64,000 nt of DNA from Kappaphycus alvarezii (taxonomy: Eukaryota; Rhodophyta; Florideophyceae; Gigartinales; Solieriaceae): contig NADL03000091.1 in NCBI GenBank assembly GCA_002205965.3, positions 186,001 through 250,000 of the forward strand, in the 5' to 3' direction. The translations under genes and the position numbers were made by a program. Positions 9,155 through 21,847 of the stretch are shown piece by piece. Position 1 is the first letter of the stretch; every line of letters begins with the position of its first letter. Under the pieces are notes generated by a model. It did no database searches. It saw only the letters and a list, made by a program, of their open reading frames with translations, and had not been told where the DNA came from.

Positions 9155-10806
9155 TCAGAGGCGCCGGGAAGGAGTAGAATAAAAACTAATAGGAGAGACG
9201 TCGGGAGGGGACCTGGCCGGCTTGCGTGACGTGCAGGCAAGAGGTGAAACGGGAATTGAAATCGTGAAAATATTCACGGGGAGAGGAATTACGGCGCCTA
9301 GCGGCGTGGGCGCCAAGAAGGCGGAAGAACTGTACACCCTTGGACTCGAGTGCAACATACATTTCGATGCAGATTGGAATAATAAGGTAATCGGAGGAAC
9401 GGAAAACGACCCTGTTGTGTTAAGGTTTGGACCGTTCGGCGAGAGCTGCGGCAGCGGTTCCGCACAGGGTGCCCTGTTGGACTAGAGTCTGGACGAAGGG
9501 ATGCGCGACAGTAACATCCAAGGCTAGATCGCGGTGATCGAGGCCGCACGCCCCCTGGAATGTAAACAGCACCACGAAGCGCCGAGGGAGAAGCGACAGA
9601 GGTGGAGCTAGATGGAAGGGTGTGTTCGACTAGACCGGTAATGCCAACATACTTGCAAAGGCGGTGAGGAGCATTGCGGAGGACATTGTGACGGCGGCTC
9701 TGACCCTCTCGTATTTACAAGTAAGAGCGTGCTTACCATCAAAATCGAAAAGCGGGCCACCTCAATAGAGCGCCTTGAGCAGAAGGGACGGCGTGTGTTG
9801 CCAGGAAAGAGTGAAAATCAGAGACGGAGGGATAAAGCAACAAATCATGATTGCGTGGGGAGGTATGTGCCACGGTGGGGGTGAGGAAGAGTGGAAAACA
9901 CAGAGCAAGAAGGGGGTTCGCAGGAAGAGAGCAAGCGGGCCTGTTGGCGGCAAATGAAGACTGGAAAAGGCGATCAAACTTAGCAGAAAGCAGGTCAGAT
10001 GTGATAGTGAATTGGAGGCGTTCACTAGGGACCGGAGCACTGCAGCGCTCAAAAAGACCATAGCTGGTCAGGGCAGAGGAAAGTGATGGATGACGGGATT
10101 TGAGTAGAGAAATAGCCTACCTGGGCACTTCTTGAACTTGAACATCGGCGAAAAACGTGAGGAGGCCAGAGCAAATGCGAAAATAATTGATCACAGAGGC
10201 AGCATAGATAGCTTCTGCGAGATCAGTAGCCAGAATTGAACAAGGGCAGAACTCGGAGATCGAGAGGGAAGCTTGGTACCATGCCTGCTCCGAGCAAGGG
10301 CCGTGAATCTGTGTGAACAGTTCCTGCTGCTTCCTGTCGAATCTAAATGCTAGACCCGTAGATTGATTGGATTAAAGAGTTCATAACCGATAGAAGACCT
10401 TGCAGGTACTGGCGCGAAAACGAAGCAGATGATAAGCCAGCTGAACGTCATCGAGAGCCAACAAGCGGGAGATAGCGTGATGGATATAAGCTTGAAAGTA
10501 TGCGAAGAAGTCCGAGATAAAAGCATTAGAAGCAACAATTGAGCCCAGGACAGTAAATACATGGGGCGCCAAGTAATGAAAGGGTAAGGAAATGGCTGGG
10601 AAGGCAAGGTAAAGGCCATAAACTTGTTTTTGGGTGAGTTTTAGAGAGAAAAAATCTCTACTTCACGGTCTTGGAAAAAATAGAGGGCAGCGGTAGCAAA
10701 AGAGCGAGTGACAACCAAATTACCGTCATTGGCATACCAGGCATTCAAAGAAGGACGGAAAAGCTCCTGAAACAAGGAGACTAGAGGGTAAAGAGCGTAC
10801 CTTGAG
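9155..10806 (-). mobile_element. Old LINE related to family A (partial ORF2: RT end, thumb, RLE)
   Basis: On the minus strand, around 10,700-10,800, LNAWYANDGN aligns with LNAWYADDGN of family A, so the catalytic YADD reads YAND. Then VLGSIVASNAFISDFF and LLALDDVQLAYHLLRF (10,381-10,572) match VLGSPIGSDAFVSQFF and LRDLDDAQLAFHLHRF of family A. Further down are LDHRDLALDVTVAHPF, the endonuclease core, and a C-terminal end near 9,160. The frame is heavily broken. This is a much older relative than the A copies at 36.6 and 48 kb. It is 5' truncated within the palm domain. Confidence 0.75.
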
Positions 10807-11099
10807 AACTCTTAGATCTCTTTCTAGCTTTTGATAGCATCGCATGGTTGGATGTAGCTGTGTGGGATGTTTCAAGTTTTTTCTAATTTTGTCAAATTAC
10901 TGTGTTGTTTCCTTTGTCTACTGATTGACCGTCTTCGATTTAATTTGAAGTTTGAGTCAAAGATGATTACGTTGAAGTTGAACAAGCTGTCCTTCTTTGA
11001 TTTTACAAGAGACTTCTTTGCAGTGAATTCTTTTTTATACTAAATTTCGGGAGTATCTAGCTCTGGTTCAAATTGACAAGCGGCAGGCTCTTCGGATAA

Positions 11100-14000
11100 T
11101 GTGAATATATCTTATGCTTCATCTTTTTTGTGGGAATGGCTTCTAGCTGGTGGTATATCAAGGTTGCGAGTAACCATGTGCCGGGGAAGTATCAAAAAGT
11201 TGAGGAACTAGTGAGAGCAGAGTTCAATCACAGTGACAGTGTGAGACGTAACACGGATAAAATCAAGGGTGAGGCGGAAAATTTCTGTTGCTGCTTATGT
11301 AACGGAATTCCGAAGTGTGATGATGAAGATCCCTGACATGACCGAAAGGGGAGAAGATTGATCGTTTCTGTGAATTATTTAAGCAGTATTTAAAACTCGA
11401 AGTAATGAAGAGCGGTACGGAGAGTCTAGAGAGGGCAGTCAAGATTGCTATGAATGTGAATAATGCATACTATAGAGCAGGGATGTTTTTGAGCACTGGA
11501 AGTTCTGGTATTTTAGGAAGTTTCGGAGGGAGTGGTCCGACGTATATGGAGATGGGAAATGTTAAAGGTCTGAAAATTAGAAGAGAAGATGAAATAAAAG
11601 GAACGCCTGTTTTGAAAAGAACGAGTAATAAATCTTAGTATTGAAGAGTTGTTTGAAAAGTTCCTCGAATAGAGTAATGAAAAGTAAAACTAAGTCTTCC
11701 AACGAAAGAAAAGTGTGCTCAGGTTGGACCTGAAAAGAAGAGTGCCTGTAAGATGCTGTATTCTGCGGTGCAGGACTATAAAGAAAAGGAAGGAGTCCCA
11801 TGGCCGGAGAGGAATGTTTCTGAACATAGGAATGGTCATTGAAGCGGTGTTGAACAGAAGGTTAAGCTTGGCTCCACTGAGATGAATAATACAGAAGGTG
11901 ATCATGATGAATGCATCCAAGCTGTTAATTATATTCCATTCAAGTATTTGATTGTTCTCAGAGCAACTTTTAATGCAAGTTGGAGCGTTGAAGGATGAAG
12001 GATGCAATACCAATTTGGTATCACGGTAGTTCTCGGATAAGAACCGGGATAAATTTCATATTATCAAAGACATCATTTACTGCGAGGCATTCAGAAGAGA
12101 AGACAGTGTAAGAATCCTCTGAAGCCAATATTGAGGAACTTTTCGTATCGAATAGTACGAGTACACTGCAAAGTGGGCCGTTGCAAGCTGCCGACACGAC
12201 GGTCTTCTGATGATTCCATCGCATGTTGCCCACAACCCTAAGACAGAATATCGCCAATGGATTGTGAAGTTTGTTACTGAGGAACTACCGCTAAGATCTT
12301 ATATTTATGATTCTGATGCGAATGAAAAAGCATTAGATGATGATGATACGGTCAAGGTAAATGTGACTAACCTTGGTGTGAAGAACTTTAGGAGACTTCT
12401 GAAAAAAAAGAGAGGTAGAGAGGACTTCCAGGTATATCAAGCTGTTCAAGTAAATAAATTATTGAGATTTGAGAAGAAAAAAGGAAGGAAAGGGATTTTT
12501 TTTGAGTCACCTAAACCTAAGACTAAAAATAATATTGAGAAAGTTCTAGTCTGTTTTACAGGAGCAGTTACTGGAAGGCCTATCTCTGGAATGTGAATTT
12601 GACAATGAAATTGAGACCGATGAAGGATTAAAGCATTCTCATCGACTACTGTTTCAATTGTCCTCGACAGAGTTGGAAGCGGCATGGGACTATGTGAAAG
12701 ATCTGTTAAAGAGGGGGAAATCTGACCTAGTAAGTCATCTTACGGAGCCTCCTTGTTCTTCCTCAAAAAAATAGATACGTTGAGAGAAGTTGTTACCTAT
12801 AGATATCTGAATAGAGTCACTAAGAGAAACAATCTGCCGTTGCCAGGGTGTGATGAGAAGTTTGACCGACTTGGGGTATCAGCTGTCTTTTTGAAGCTGG
12901 ACCTCAGAACCGAGTTTCACCAGATTTGCGTGAAGCCTGAAGATGTAGAGAAGACTGCTTCCAACACTAAATGTGGCCAGTCTGAGTACTTTGTGATGCC
13001 AATGGGGCTCTATAATGCGCCGGCCACCTTTTAGACCTTGACGAACAGTATTTTCCATGATTTCATCGACATCCTCATGGTAGTATACATCGAAGAATTA
13101 CTAATATTTAGCAAAGATGAAGCGTCGCATCTAGAACATATCGAGATTGTACTGTCAAGGCTGAAGTAGTACAGCATATAAGTTTCACCAAGGAATTGTG
13201 ACTTTTTAAGGACGAATAGTGATTTTCTTGAACTAACCGTGGAAGAAAGTGGAATTCGGGTAAATAAAGAAAAGGTAGAGGTGCTGAAATCATAGCAGCA
13301 TCCGAAGACGTTGACAGAACTTTTAAGTTTTCTTGGTCCACTATAGTTCTTTCGAATTTTTATCAAGAACTTTTCCGGAAATGCGGATTCTTTGACAAAC
13401 GTAACTAAGTAAGAGTAAAGGATTAGAAAATAGGATGAAAAGTGAGATGTCCCATTTCAGAGAATTAAGAATTTGATAGCTAGTGCTCCTATCCTGCTCG
13501 TCCTGATTGGGAGAAGTCGTCTAAAGGAAACATGGATGCATCCGAAACAGCAGTTGGTGGAAATTTTACCCAGCTAGATGAGAATGGGAAATAAACGCTT
13601 GATTGGATTATTCTCCAAGAAGCTCACAGAAGCAGAGTGGGACTAAACTGCAAATAATCAAGAACCATTTGGACTGGCCTATTTCTCCAAGAGATTTCGA
13701 TGCTAATTGGACGGATGGAGTTTCGATATCTTTGTAGAAAATCAATTCTTCAAGAGCTTCTCCACGAAGCCGAAACTCAGTCGAAGAAATGCCAGGTGGC
13801 TGGAGAATCTTCGGAACTTCGGAATATTTCCGGTCACAATTAAGCCTGGGAAGATTCATGTTTTTGGGGATGCCTTGTCAGAAGCACCTCATGTTGCAAA
13901 AAGGACATATTCGGTTCTGAATCTTAATTGTATCGAGATTCCCCAGGTTGAGTTTGAGAATGTGATGGGTAACTATGAGAACGACCATTTCTTTAGGCCA

Positions 14001-14770
14001 ATTGTTAAGGCCATGAAAGGGGGAAGAAATGAGAATGAGATAAAACGTAAACAAGTTCAGAACCTTTTGCCTCTTTTCAAGAGATATGGGAAGAAATTGT
14101 TGTATTACGGGGAGCTCTGAATTCTTCGTAAATCTGTTTCCAAAATACTGGAGATGGCTCATGACCCCAAGCTTGCAGGACATTTTGCAATTTCGAAAAA
14201 CATGTCAAGATTGAAAAATGTTTATTGGAAGAATAAAGAAAACTATCAAGAGATATATAGAGGGATGTTTGTCTTTTCAACGAAAAAGGACTATGTTGGC
14301 AAGAAGCTTTCTGATTCAACCGCTCTTCAAACATCGAAGAAAAGATGAGGTTCGCATGAAAATGATTTTATAGTTGACCTTTCTATGACGTAGAGAGGAT
14401 CTGATAGTACCACTAAATGGGTTGATCGTTTATCGCGAAGATTACATTTTATTCCATCCAAAGGAATGGATAATGCATTTGATGTCACCGACGACCTCTT
14501 CAGAAACTTTTTCAAGCACGATGGCATATTTGAGGACATAGTTTCTGACAGGGACCCAAAATTTACTTCAAAAATTTTGGGGTTTTCTGATGGAACTCTG
14601 TGGAGTCAAGTTGGAGACGTCAAGCACCCAAAATACTCAGATGGATAGAGCTTAGGAAATATGAATTGCATGGTGTAAAACTACTCAGAGATGTTATTGC
14701 AACTATAATCAGAATGACTGGGATGACTTGCTTCCATGAGCCGAGTTTTAGTGCAATTCCGCAGTAGTTG
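11100..14770 (+). mobile_element. Ty3/Gypsy LTR retrotransposon, decayed internal region (fossil)
   Basis: Plus-strand pieces occur in Gypsy order. There is a possible gag-like stretch at 11,130-11,640. Reverse transcriptase is at 12,753-13,034, with VTYRYLNRVTKRNNLPLP and YFVMPMGLYNAPATF. Further RT/RNase H remnants lie near 13,080-13,860. An integrase zinc-region remnant is at 14,154-14,348, and integrase core remnants are at 14,400-14,650 with a DGIFEDIVSDRDPKF stretch. I could not find LTRs at either side. It is clearly broken, with many interruptions, and looks old. It belongs to a different subfamily from the 16.2-22.1 kb element. Confidence 0.8.
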
Positions 14771-14788
14771 AGGACATTCAGTTTCAGT

Positions 14789-15406
14789 TTAGTGTTTGCA
14801 ATATCGGCTTCGAGTTACACGTGATGCTACAGTCATGCAAATTGGAGGGAGCCTCGAAATTTGATGACAAGATGGAGAGCTGCGCGCGGACACAAGACGT
14901 TGGAGTACTCCACTCCGACATATTTCGATTACTGCAGGTACAAGGCAGGAGGACGCCATGATAACCTTTACAAGAGGTGGGATTTTTACATCCGCAAAGT
15001 CAATCGCAGCCGCTTCCTTCCTCACTCCCAGTTCGGCGTCATACAAGTTGTGCGCGGCCTTTCTGTCCCCTTCCATCAAAGATTTGGCAACATACCGAGA
15101 CACCTTGGACGGCCACCAAGGTTTGCCACTTTCATGCACGCAGTCTAGGATTCTCCTGTTCAGTGCTTTACAAAACACTATCGCAGAGTTGAAGAGAGGA
15201 AAAAGGCCTCGGTGTTTTACTCTCAGGAGGTATATCCGATCCATCCCATGGCTTTCCGTTGAGGATAGTGCTTCTCTCGTGAGTGTCAAATGGCGTCTTG
15301 CTCGAGAAATTTCGCTGTCGTTCATTACTTGTTTATTCTTCAAATTGATTGAGTTTCGTTCAATACCTGATTTTTTATGAGGCAAGGAGGTGTAGCTGTT
15401 CTCCAA
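14789..15406 (-). CDS. Hypothetical 205-residue open frame, doubtful
   Basis: A continuous minus-strand frame with a mixed, protein-like composition (for example SGKPWWPSKVSRYVAKSLM and GDRKAAHNLYDAELGVRK) and no recognised domain. It reads straight through an E-type LINE tail at about 15,208-15,265. At least part of it is therefore repeat-derived, and the frame may be accidental or the worn coding end of an unrecognised LINE. No TATA box or intron signals support a host gene. Confidence 0.25.
   Translation of the reverse strand: MENSYTSLPHKKSGIERNSINLKNKQVMNDSEISRARRHLTLTREALSSTESHGMDRIYLLRVKHRGLFPLFNSAIVFCKALNRRILDCVHESGKPWWPSKVSRYVAKSLMEGDRKAAHNLYDAELGVRKEAAAIDFADVKIPPLVKVIMASSCLVPAVIEICRSGVLQRLVSARSSPSCHQISRLPPICMTVASRVTRSRYCKH
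15208..15265 (-). mobile_element. E-type LINE 3' tail (diverged)
   Basis: The plus strand reads GGTGTTTTACTCTCAGGAGG then TATATCCGATCCATCCCATG, parallel to GGTGTTTTACTCTTGGAAGA and the following bases of the 48,325 insertion. The G-rich terminus is degraded. No duplication was found. Confidence 0.6.
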
Positions 15407-16166
15407 ATGTTAGATATATAGAAGTGCAAATGAGGACGTGGAAATATCAGGATGGGCGTACTCTTTAGGCTCGATATCTGCCGCTTGGTACTAGAAGTAT
15501 TACGACAAGTAGTCGCATGAAGATCGAAGTAGACAAAAAAGTCAAGAAAGAAGATCATCATACATTAAAGGTTTATGTGCGCAGTCTAAACCCTTCAGTG
15601 TCTTTCTTTGTTATTAAACCTACAGTATCGTTACTGCGTTCTCACCTACCGAATACTTGCTATTTAATTTCACATTGGTTACGTCGAGGATGACTAAGTG
15701 CCATGGAGGAAGGTATGAAATTTCACAAATTCTGCGGCAACATTGGGAAGGACTTTCAGTTTTGGATCGCCCGTTCAGAACCAGCACTCGCAGCAAAGAA
15801 TGTTCTGTCTGTCGTAGAATCGGATATCTTAAAGGGAAACGATGATCAGAAATCCACATTGATTGCGGAAAAAATGAGATAGGTAGCCACTGATAGGGTC
15901 TTAAATGTAGAATTTTACAAATTAACGATCCTAGGAAGGGGGAAGGGTTCTTTCATGTCGCCTTCTGTCTCACCGTTCCACCAACGACCTGAACCGTTTG
16001 TATGAAAATCGCGGTGTGGCTGACAGTTCCGGAGACAAACACCGCGAGGCCCAAAATAACTAAAATAAACTAAAACACTGTAGAAAATAATAAAAAACAA
16101 CTCTAGAGTACAGTAGCTGACAAATAAGAGAACCGAGAATAAAAAGCACTATGCAAGTGTAGTGTT
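15407..16166. other. No gene seen
   Basis: Mixed short frames without motifs between the doubtful ORF and the LTR at 16,167. The last six bases, AGTGTT, are the left copy of a candidate target-site duplication of the Gypsy element. Confidence 0.5.
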
Positions 16167-16404
16167 TGTTGGTGTCGGTCGTTGTGTTGTTACTTTTACT
16201 CGCGCTCCCCCCAACGCTTTGCCTACCTATATAGGCAAGCGCCGGGAATGCATGTGGCCAAAGGGCGGCCGGCGGTTCCTAGAAAACAAATAAATTTCAA
16301 GACTGTAGCCTAAAATATAAAAATAACTCGTACAGCACAGTATTGTACAGTACTGTACATAAAAAATAATTAAAATATTCCGGAATCCAACATTTGTCCC
16401 CATT
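16167..16404 (-). repeat. 3' LTR of the 16.2-22.1 kb Gypsy element
   Basis: On the plus strand it begins TGTTGGTGTCGGTCGTTG and reaches CCAACA at 16,392. TTTGTCCC-like bases follow and are also present beside the other LTR. It contains a palindromic CCTATATAGG at about 16,228-16,237, a TATA box readable on both strands, and GTACAGTACTGTAC near 16,350. Purine-rich minus-strand sequence just inside is the likely polypurine tract. Confidence 0.85.
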
Positions 16405-16813
16405 ACCACCCCGCCTCCAAAATGGACTACGGGGCCGCATACTGTACTGTACGTTTTAGTATTTCAAATATCAGCCCGGCCATCCCTTCCAACCCGAGCC
16501 TTGACACCACCACCCTCGTTTCCCAGGTCTTGCTCTCAGCTTCCGTGCCTGTGTTTCTCCTCGGCTTGTGCGCCTCGTGCTGGCTCGCTCCGTGGGCATG
16601 TGCGCCTCTTGTTTATCCTTGGCTTGTATGCCCCGTGCTGGCTCGCCTTCTTTTCTCGAGCGCCTTGTAGGCCCATGCTTCTCCTCGCCATCTTATTCCT
16701 CTCATCTTGCGGTGGCACAACGACGGGGCGCAGAAGCTGAGAAGTACGGAGGTGCAGTTTCAACTGCCTGTATAATCGTGGAAGCTGATCTTTAGTTGTG
16801 CAGTAACACCGCA

Positions 16814-17002
16814 ATGGCGAGGACAAAGCAGTTGGCTAGGTTGAGCACGGGTGGAAAAGCGCCTCGGGAGAAGAGCGCTACGAAGGCCGCGCGGATGTCA
16901 AGAGAAGCGGACGCCGAAGATTGGTCGGACATTGAAGGTTATTCCAAGTTTTTTTTCATAAAAGGGCATCTCACTACTGCGATAGGGCGCAATCGAAGGT
17001 GA
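16814..17002 (+). CDS. Antisense ORF with histone H3-like N-terminal tail inside the Gypsy element
   Basis: 62 residues starting MARTKQLARLSTGGKAPR. Over the first 29 positions, counting the Met, 23 match the canonical histone H3 tail. With H3 numbering, K4, S10, K14, K23 and S28 are kept, K9 is Leu, K18 is Glu and K27 is Met. After about residue 29 the similarity ends in an acidic stretch (SREADAEDWSDIEGYSKFF), and no histone fold follows. The ORF lies about 410 bp inside the LTR on the strand opposite to gag-pol, between integrase and the 3' LTR. The LTR's palindromic TATA could fire toward it. A second H3-like ORF sits in the same relative place at 63,340. An incidental captured histone fragment is possible but does not explain both. 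Confidence 0.7.
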   Translation: MARTKQLARLSTGGKAPREKSATKAARMSREADAEDWSDIEGYSKFFFIKGHLTTAIGRNRR

Positions 17003-17648
17003 CGGGTAATGTGAGTGGTTTCAAGCGGGAGGGTTTACGTTGATTCAACATTTATCATCATTTGATTGCCTTCTATGTTGTGTACTTCATTTCTTCTTGT
17101 TATTTCGGGCGATCTCGATACTTCGTAGAAGGTTATCCATCAATAATGGGAAGTTGATTAATGAAGATCTTGTAGACATGTGTCTTGAACTAACAAAACA
17201 ATTGTATTTCTCATCGACAAGAGGAAATAATTTCAAACAAACAGGAGAAAAGTTCTGCTAAACGGTACACTGCAACCACTATGATAGGCGAGAATGGAGG
17301 GCACTACTTTTGCAGGCTTCTGGGGCGGACCACAAAAGGAACCAAACGCCTTGCATGCATAGCACGTCGGGAGTAACGTCCACCATACGAGGTCAGCCAA
17401 TACCTCGGGTGATCCCCTTTCCATATCTGGAACGGCCCGAAGTATCTTGATTTGAAAGCTGGCCACTTAACTGTTGTCTGCAAGGCCGCTCCATGTGCGA
17501 CAAGGACCCAGTCGCCTACGTTGAACCCTAAGGTCCCGAGAATGCCTTGTTATCAATACTCGATCTTGCTCCTTCCTTCTTCGCGCCCGGGTGCCACGTT
17601 TGCTAGCAACTCCAATCGTCGATGACTCTCCGAGGCGTTGGAAATAAG

Positions 17649-18533
17649 CTATCGCGTCTGATGATTCCATGCGGGCACAATCCGTACATCAACTCGAACG
17701 GGGATGCTCCGGAGGCGAACGACGACGACGGTATCCATACAAAACGTTCGGCAAGCTCTCCTCCCAATCCATCCCTGACCTAGAACCATCTTTGACGGCG
17801 TCTTGATGGTGCGTACCATCCTCTCGGCCCTACCATTCGACATAGGGGCGTAGCCAGAACAGTGCTCCAAGAGATTCCGTGTTCCCCAAAAAGGGATGAG
17901 AGAAGCAGCGGTGAAGCATCCAGCATTGTCGGATACAATGGTCTTAGGGGGACCAAAGTGGAACAAAATTTCCTTCTCTATGAACTGAGTAACAGTCCTG
18001 GCCGACGAATCTTCTGTGGCCAAAGCGGTTGGCCAACCCGTTAAATGCTCTACCGCAATGAGCAAAAACTTCTTCCCGCCCTTCGACTTCTGAACGGCCC
18101 GGCGAAATCGATAAATAAGTCTCGAAATGTTTGAGAGCGGCAATTTCAGTTGTACGGTAAGGTGGGATCGGTTTGGTCTTCTGACATCCCTCTTTTCACG
18201 TAGTTTGGATGTCCTTATGCATATACGGCCACCAGTAGCGGTCAGAGATGAACTTCTTCGTTGTTTCGGTGTCCAGTGTCCAATATCGTCGTGGAAGCTG
18301 TGGAGTATCGACGCCCTATCCTCAGGAAGGGAACAGTCTTGAGTCCCATTTTCGTGCGTCGTAGTAGCTTCCCCTCCCAAACCATGAAAGCTTCGCCATA
18401 CGCTTGATTGCACGCCTCTTGGTTTCGTCTTCTTCTTCGATCTTAAACTCCTGCAAATGGCGAGCGACCTCATAAGATGGGATTCCAATGAGAGGCCCTC
18501 CACGGCAGCGACTGAACCAACTGTTGCAACCAA
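17649..18533 (-). pseudogene. Gypsy integrase region (fossil part of the 16.2-22.1 kb element)
   Basis: Shows the retroviral-type integrase core: GGKKFLLIAVEHLTGWPTAL with the first catalytic-region Asp replaced, IVSDNAGCFTAASL around the second Asp, and SNGRAERMVRTIK around the Glu. It is part of a broken polyprotein. Confidence 0.85.
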
Positions 18534-21500
18534 GTCTCCTTCGTCGACCCCTGTGGTGGTGTGGAACCAGTAGGGACGGCTCGCGACAAGTAGTCCGGGC
18601 GCCGTTATTTGCGCCCGGCCTATACTCTACTTCGAACTCGTACTCAGAAAGAAAGTCCATCCACCGCGCCAACCTTCCATGGATGTCGTTCTTTTAAAAG
18701 CGTAGCGGAGGGCTTGATGATCGGTAACCAACCTGAATGGCTTTGTCGACAACAGGTATACCCGAAACTTCCGCAAGGCGAAGATTACCGCTAGAGCTTC
18801 CCTTTCACATGCGTAATAGTTCTTCTCAGCCGAATTCATAGTGCTGTGCATACTGACGGGGTTTATCTTCCCGTCTTCCTTTTTCTGGGCGAGACTGCCC
18901 CTACCGCGACGCTTGAAGCGTCAGTTTCCACTAAATGGGGAATCGAAGTCGGGAAATGCCAGAACCGGTGGAGTGGTGAGCTTTTCTTTCAAGGTCTCGA
19001 ATGCCTCCATCATTCATCTCTCCAGTTGAATTTCTTATTTCAGACGTATAGGCATTAATGCGGCTGAAATCTCGGAAGCCACGAATAAAACGGCGTAATA
19101 ACCGCAAGGCCAAGGAAACCGCGCAACTCAGTCGTATCCTTCGGAACTGGTGATTCTTGATGCCTTAATCTTCTCTTCGTCGACATGAACTCCGTTTTTG
19201 TCCACCTGTGCCCAGTAACTTCACAGCTGGTTTTGCAAAGTCACACTTGGTGATCTTGAGTTCAGACCCGCCTTTCCGATAGCGTCAAAAATTAATTTAA
19301 GTGACAATGTGCTCCTCGACGGAGTTAGAAAAGACGACAACATCGTCCAGATAAACGCGAGCAAAGGGAATGTCCCGTAAAACGTAGTCCATCATACGCT
19401 GAAAAGTTGACGGCGCATTCATGAGACCAAAGGGCATAACCTCAAACTTGAACGTCCCGTAGCGGCAAATAAATTCATCATTCCTTGCAATCTTCGCTCA
19501 TGCGAACCTGCCAGTATCCTGCGAACAAGTCGAGGGTAGTGAATACCGAACTACCCTTTAGGTCGTCGAATATTTCTTCTACTTGGGCAGAGGCCAACGA
19601 TCAGCCTTCATCTTATGGTTCAAAGTGCGGTAGTCCACACAGAATCTGGGCTTCCCGTCCTTCTTGGAGGCGATCACTACAGGAAAGGACCATGCCGAAG
19701 ACGCTGGGGTAATATTCCTGCTTCCAGCATCTTATCAACTTCTTGTCGGACCGTATCGTTGTGACGCGGAGCCAGGCGACGAGCTCTGTGGTATACTGGG
19801 TTTTGGTCTTTAGCTCAAACTTGTGTTCCACTGGAACTGCGGCGGGACGAGCTCTCAATCTTCCAAGCGACTATGCATTGTTCGGAGGGAATCGTTTTTC
19901 GCGCTTGGTCTTCTTCTCGAAGGTGCGCTAGACGAGCCCTCAGAGCGCCACGAACTTCGTTTCTTCTTCATCGGTGGTGCTTTCTCCGTCGGGATGCTTC
20001 TCATCTTCTTGTTCCACGACGTCTCGCGGATGAACAAAACAAGTTCTTCTTCGGATGAATCCGATGACTCCGGTCCAGCGTTCGAATCGGATGTGAAATC
20101 TCCTGGGAGTACCGATATCTTCGCCTTCGACGAGCTCTTCTCGGTCGCTTTTGCGTCAGGTTCGAGCGGTAGCACGACTTCTTCGGACCCGATGTACAGG
20201 CGCACACTCTGTGCTCCAAAGTCTAGGCTCGCGCGCATAGATGCGAGTGCAGGAAGTCCAATGATAATGTCAAATGGAGACTTCTCGACAACAAGGTAGT
20301 CCAGCTTGACCCTTGCTCTCCAAAGTAGTAGGAACATTCAGAAACGAGCCGACACAAGATGAACTTTCTCATTGCCACTGTATCTTCCTTGACGTAAAAT
20401 TCGGTGATAGATACAATCGTTGAGAAAGACGGCAGACATCACGTTGGGAACTGCCCCAGAGTCTAGCAATGCCCAAACGTCAGTGCCATAAACCAAGTTG
20501 TACGACTCGTAATAGGCGAGATTCCGGGTTAGATACGACCGCGACGCGGGGTAATGACTGCTTCCCAGCAAACGGCGCATTATCTTGGTAGCTCCATCTG
20601 CATCCCCACGAAGGAGCTGGCCAAATGTCAGACCGCAGTTGGCATTTGCAAGTTCCGACACGACGTCGTATTTGCCAACGTACTCTTGGATCTTGTTCGA
20701 GTTCTTTTTGCGCGTTGTTCTTCTTCGGTTTCCTCGTGCTGTTCAAATTACGTAATTTTTCTACCGGAGGGACTGAGGGAATAACTCGGGCTTGGTGCGG
20801 GTTATTCACTAGACGGGATATCGGAATCCTTCGTAGCTTCCTTGGGAGGCTGTTTCGGTAAGGCCTCGCCCTCGGCTGTTCTTTTCGTTGCATTAACTAC
20901 TTCTTGGATACCATTCTTGGTGTCTGAATCGCTTTCACAGACTACATTAACTTGGCCTGCTTTTCCATCTTCCTCCTTCTCGTTTTTATCGTGAGACACC
21001 GAAGATTTATCCTTAGCGAAGACCAACAAGTGGTTTCTGAATGACCGGTCTTGCCGCAATAAGATCTGTGCGTATTGCGGTGGGGTTTCTCTCGCATTTC
21101 ATGGAATTGTGACCTAGTTCGTTGCAATAAGAGCACGAACGATTTTTGTTGCCCTCTGTTGGCTGAAGAAGGTCCTGCACCGTTATCTCCCTTCTATTTT
21201 AAAAACAATGTCAGTCTGGAGAATCCTCAGCGAGAGCGTCCACCTTGTTCTCGATGTTTCCGGAACGGGAGTCTGGACGACCTAACAACTTGGCCGGTGG
21301 AACGTCTGAAACTCGGCTTGAAGGGCTAATAAACGTGAGGCGATTAGATTGAAAGCCTCGGAGAGCTTGTCTGATGCTTGAGTAGTCTCGAGGCCCACGG
21401 AACACTAAGAAATGCTGTAGCTCCTCGTGACGACAGGCAGCTGTGCGTAAAAGTCCAAATCTTGTAACGTTGCCAATCCGCTTTCTCGTAAAGGCGATCC

Positions 21501-21847
21501 ATTTCCTTGAGGGAGCCAGCAATGTCTTCAATGTCGAGTCCAACTTCTAAAGCTTGTCGGATAACGTCTTAGGGGTCTTCTTTCTTGACGAATTGCTCGA
21601 ATAAATTTGCTTGACGGAGGAATAGTCTTTTGCCTCATCTACGAGTTCGCCATTCGAGGAGAATGTCCAGTAGTAGAAATCGAAAGCCTGGCCGTCTAGA
21701 TGTCCCAGGAGAGTAAGAACTTTCTCCGATCGGGTCTAGAGGCCATAACGACGTTTTCGTAGAAAAAGAAGAATTTGCGTACATCGCTAGTGCCGTCGAA
21801 CACTGCCGCGCTGGCGCCGGGTGTTTCGGTCCTTCGCAAAAGTACCA

